From the NCBI GenBank assembly GCA_028686145.1, contig JAQUCQ010000039.1, positions 1-15,265 of the forward strand: DNA of 15,265 nt, written 5' to 3'. Under the pieces are notes generated by a model that worked only from the letters and a program-made list of their open reading frames with translations, was not told where the DNA came from and did no database searches. Numbering within the stretch: the first letter of the stretch is position 1; the number at the start of each line of letters is the position of its first letter. The position numbers were made by a program, and so were the translations under genes. Of the stretch, positions 14,408 to 15,265 are shown piece by piece. Source of the stretch: Desulfuromonadaceae bacterium. GTDB lineage: Bacteria > Desulfobacterota > Desulfuromonadia > Geobacterales > Pseudopelobacteraceae.

Positions 14408-15265
14408 ATGAATCACTTTCAGTTCAAGGGGACCGAGCTATACGCTGAGGACGTGGCTCTCGAAGAGATCGCTGCTGCTGTCGGTACTCCGTTCTATGCA
14501 TATTCCCATGCTACCTTGACGCGACACTTCAAGGCGTTTGACGATGCTTTTGCCGGGATGCCGCACACAATCTGCTATTCCATGAAAGCCAACTCCACCC
14601 AATCGGTACTGAAAACATTTATTAACCTGGGGGGCGGGGTGGATATCGTTTCCGGTGGTGAGCTCTTTCGTGCGCTCAAAGCAGGTGTTGACCCGAAAAA
14701 AGTGGTCTACTCCGGCGTCGGTAAAAAGGATGACGAGATCGAGTACGCCCTTAACACCGGTATTCTGATGTTTAATGTTGAGTCCGAGCAGGAGCTGACC
14801 CGCATCTCCGAGATCGCTTCGCGTATGGGTAAAAAAGCGGGCATAGCGATCCGCGTTAATCCGGATGTTGACCCGGGCACGCATCCCTATATCACTACCG
14901 GCCTCAAGAATGCCAAGTTTGGCATTACCATCGAGCGTGCTCTGACCGAGTACACCCGCGCCGCGACTCTGCCGGGCATCGATGTTATCGGTATCGACAT
15001 GCACATCGGTTCACAGCTGACCAAGGTTAACCCTTTTGTCGATTCCATCGAAAAGCTGAAAATCATGATTGCTAAGCTGCGAACTCAGGGTATTGATCTG
15101 AACTATTTCGACTGCGGCGGCGGCTTGGGGATTCAATACAGTAACGAAGAGCCACCCCTGCCGGCTGATTACGGGAAAGAAATTGTGGCAGCCACCAAAG
15201 ATCTTGGCATGCATCTGGTCTTTGAACCGGGGCGCAACATTGTTGGCAATGCCGGTATCCTCGTG
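14408..15265 (+). CDS. lysA: Diaminopimelate decarboxylase LysA, N-terminal part (gene runs off the right edge)
   Basis: PLP-dependent decarboxylation of meso-diaminopimelate to lysine, the last step of lysine synthesis. The first 286 residues are present, out of about 415-420 in the family. The PLP lysine is K60 in YSMKANS (58-63). GGGVDIVSGGEL, NPDVDPGTHPYITTGLKNAKFG (broken here by family spacing), MHIGSQL, the glycine loop GGGLGI and EPGRNIVGNAG are all family landmarks of fold-type III decarboxylases. The C-terminal beta-barrel domain with the catalytic cysteine lies beyond the window. The ATG at 14408 has GAGGAGG six bases upstream, one of the best ribosome-binding sites in the window. 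It has its own promoter at 14316-14345. Confidence 0.97.
   Translation, partial: MNHFQFKGTELYAEDVALEEIAAAVGTPFYAYSHATLTRHFKAFDDAFAGMPHTICYSMKANSTQSVLKTFINLGGGVDIVSGGELFRALKAGVDPKKVVYSGVGKKDDEIEYALNTGILMFNVESEQELTRISEIASRMGKKAGIAIRVNPDVDPGTHPYITTGLKNAKFGITIERALTEYTRAATLPGIDVIGIDMHIGSQLTKVNPFVDSIEKLKIMIAKLRTQGIDLNYFDCGGGLGIQYSNEEPPLPADYGKEIVAATKDLGMHLVFEPGRNIVGNAGILV

Overview
The window looks like ordinary chromosome from a Deltaproteobacterium of the Geobacter/Pelobacter (Desulfuromonadales) type. That is inferred from the protein families, not from a marker gene: a small-subunit (DUF4212) sodium symporter pair with a DUF294 protein, HDOD and GGDEF signalling proteins, a DUF1847 cysteine-rich protein, a single-chain cobyrinate a,c-diamide synthase and a TonB homologue. 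DNA is moderately GC-rich and tightly packed. Fourteen genes are supported, two of them cut by the window edges. I see no rRNA, tRNA, insertion sequence, CRISPR array or phage gene, and no gene-free stretch over 300 bases.

Left part (1-5418). A Lon-like AAA protease (cut by the left edge) and an HD-domain hydrolase read leftward. ligA (NAD-dependent DNA ligase), an HDOD protein and a DUF1847 protein read rightward as a probable operon with gaps of 15 and 19 bases. The HD gene and ligA diverge from an 85-base region where the two predicted -10 boxes lie on top of each other on opposite strands.

Middle part (5427-12360), all leftward. In transcription order: trmB, the DUF4212 small subunit, a sodium:solute symporter, a DUF294 nucleotidyltransferase-like protein, a TIM-barrel sugar isomerase/epimerase-like protein, a TonB homologue and cobyrinate a,c-diamide synthase. 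The symporter genes and the DUF294 gene are touching or overlapping, so they very likely make one transport-plus-control module. The DUF294 protein keeps the family scaffold but has lost the catalytic aspartates. tonB and the corrinoid gene overlap by four bases (GTGA).

Right part (12502-15265). tag (3-methyladenine DNA glycosylase I) reads leftward. A membrane-anchored diguanylate cyclase with an intact inhibitory site and then lysA (diaminopimelate decarboxylase, cut by the right edge) read rightward. lysA has its own good sigma-70-type promoter.

I did not find a clear undescribed defence or mobile system. The points most worth following are the symporter module with its apparently non-catalytic DUF294 partner, the tonB-corrinoid coupling, the overlapping ligA/HD promoters, and a paired 21-base-spaced repeat upstream of trmB. 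Several starts were moved inward from the longest reading frame on ribosome-binding-site evidence, as noted in each entry.
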